A DNA stretch of 64,000 bases, from positions 62,001 to 126,000 of the forward strand of contig NZ_JAKWJS010000007.1 in NCBI RefSeq assembly GCF_022761115.1. Direction: 5' to 3'. Under the pieces are notes generated by a model that searched no databases, was not told the origin of the DNA, and was given only the letters and a program-made list of their open reading frames with translations. Shown in pieces: positions 63,698 to 64,000 of this stretch. A program made the translations under genes and the position numbers. Each line of letters starts with the position of its first letter. Position 1 is the stretch's first letter. Origin of the DNA: Dyella sp. RRB7. Its GTDB lineage: Bacteria > Pseudomonadota > Gammaproteobacteria > Xanthomonadales > Rhodanobacteraceae.

Positions 63698-64000
63698 ATG
63701 CGCGGTTTCTTGGCGGCGATCCTGGGTCTTGGAGTTTTAGTCTCGGCAAGTTACGACGCGCGTGGTGCCACGCCGCATGTCGTCGAGCAACGTCTGCAGG
63801 TGCCCATCGATGATGCCTCTGGGCAGCATTGGCAGATGCAGGGGCGCATTTGCCGCCCAGCGGATGTGGATGCACCCAAATTGGTGATCATCAATCACGG
63901 CTCTCCTCCCAAAGCCTCCGACCGCCCTGGTATGACCTTGGCTGGATGCGACAGCGAGGTGGTCAGCTGGTTCACGGCACGTCACTACGCCGTCGTGCTT
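63698..64000 (+). CDS. Exported alpha/beta hydrolase (3' end outside window)
   Basis: At least 101 codons reach the right edge. AAGGAG lies seven bases before the ATG at 63698. A signal peptide (GFLAAILGLGVLVSASYDARGA) is followed by QMQGRICRPADVDAPKLVIINHGSPPKASDR, where VIINHGS is the oxyanion-loop strand of dienelactone-hydrolase-like or lipase-like folds. RHYAVVL begins the next strand. The catalytic Ser lies beyond the window. Confidence 0.75.
   Translation, partial: MRGFLAAILGLGVLVSASYDARGATPHVVEQRLQVPIDDASGQHWQMQGRICRPADVDAPKLVIINHGSPPKASDRPGMTLAGCDSEVVSWFTARHYAVVL

Overview
The window is GC-rich, densely coded DNA from a gammaproteobacterium of the order Lysobacterales (Xanthomonadales), most likely the Rhodanobacteraceae/Xanthomonadaceae branch. 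Three things point there. The N-acetylglucosamine (GlcNAc) locus has the Xanthomonas-type content (nagP, LacI-type nagR, SIS-type nagB, nagA, glucokinase, TonB receptor, JmjC/cupin protein, GH20, nagX). It carries AACGTT-centred NagR-like palindromes. It also carries GTCATTCCCGC-type hairpins that are common in that order.

Region 1 (1-5.5 kb) holds three secreted or membrane phospho/sulfo-hydrolases: a partial CpdB-like lipoprotein, a membrane sulfatase-fold transferase and a nucleotide-pyrophosphatase-like enzyme. Region 2 (5.7-22.5 kb) is a divided GlcNAc/chitooligosaccharide system. A leftward operon nagP-nagR-nagB-nagA and a rightward set glucokinase-TonB receptor-cupin-GH20-nagX are separated by about 3.3 kb of small unrelated genes. 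Each side has a pair of NagR-like boxes, and on both sides one box covers a TTGACA -35 hexamer. Oligosaccharides would enter by the TonB receptor, be trimmed by GH20, enter the cytoplasm by NagP, and be phosphorylated, deacetylated and deaminated. Region 3 (22.5-26.7 kb) has two diguanylate cyclases and a DUF2058 protein.

Region 4 (26.8-38.4 kb) is a complete selenocysteine island: formate dehydrogenase-N (fdnGHI) with an in-frame UGA and a visible SECIS hairpin, fdhE, a COG0701 permease, selA, selB, tRNA-Sec and selD. The genes for making and inserting selenocysteine sit beside the one selenoprotein seen. Region 5 (38.7-51.1 kb) is accessory: an M28 peptidase, two lipoproteins, an IS30-family element, a truncated hydrolase, and two regulator/effector pairs with clear operators (TetR/MFS and HxlR/quinone oxidoreductase).

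Region 6 (51.3-64 kb) is a run of exported proteins of little-known function (beta-propeller, double retropepsin-TPR, S41 peptidase, orphans), a third diguanylate cyclase and several decayed genes. From 40.6 kb to the right end the intergenic gaps carry degenerate copies of a GTCCGCTTTCGACCC..AGCGGAC palindrome, which I did not find to the left. The IS30 element sits exactly inside one of them.

No CRISPR array, rRNA or phage module was seen. The strongest oddities are the paired NagR boxes flanking unrelated genes, the permease inside the Sec island, and the palindrome family with its IS30 insertion. I did not find a system that I can confidently call new.
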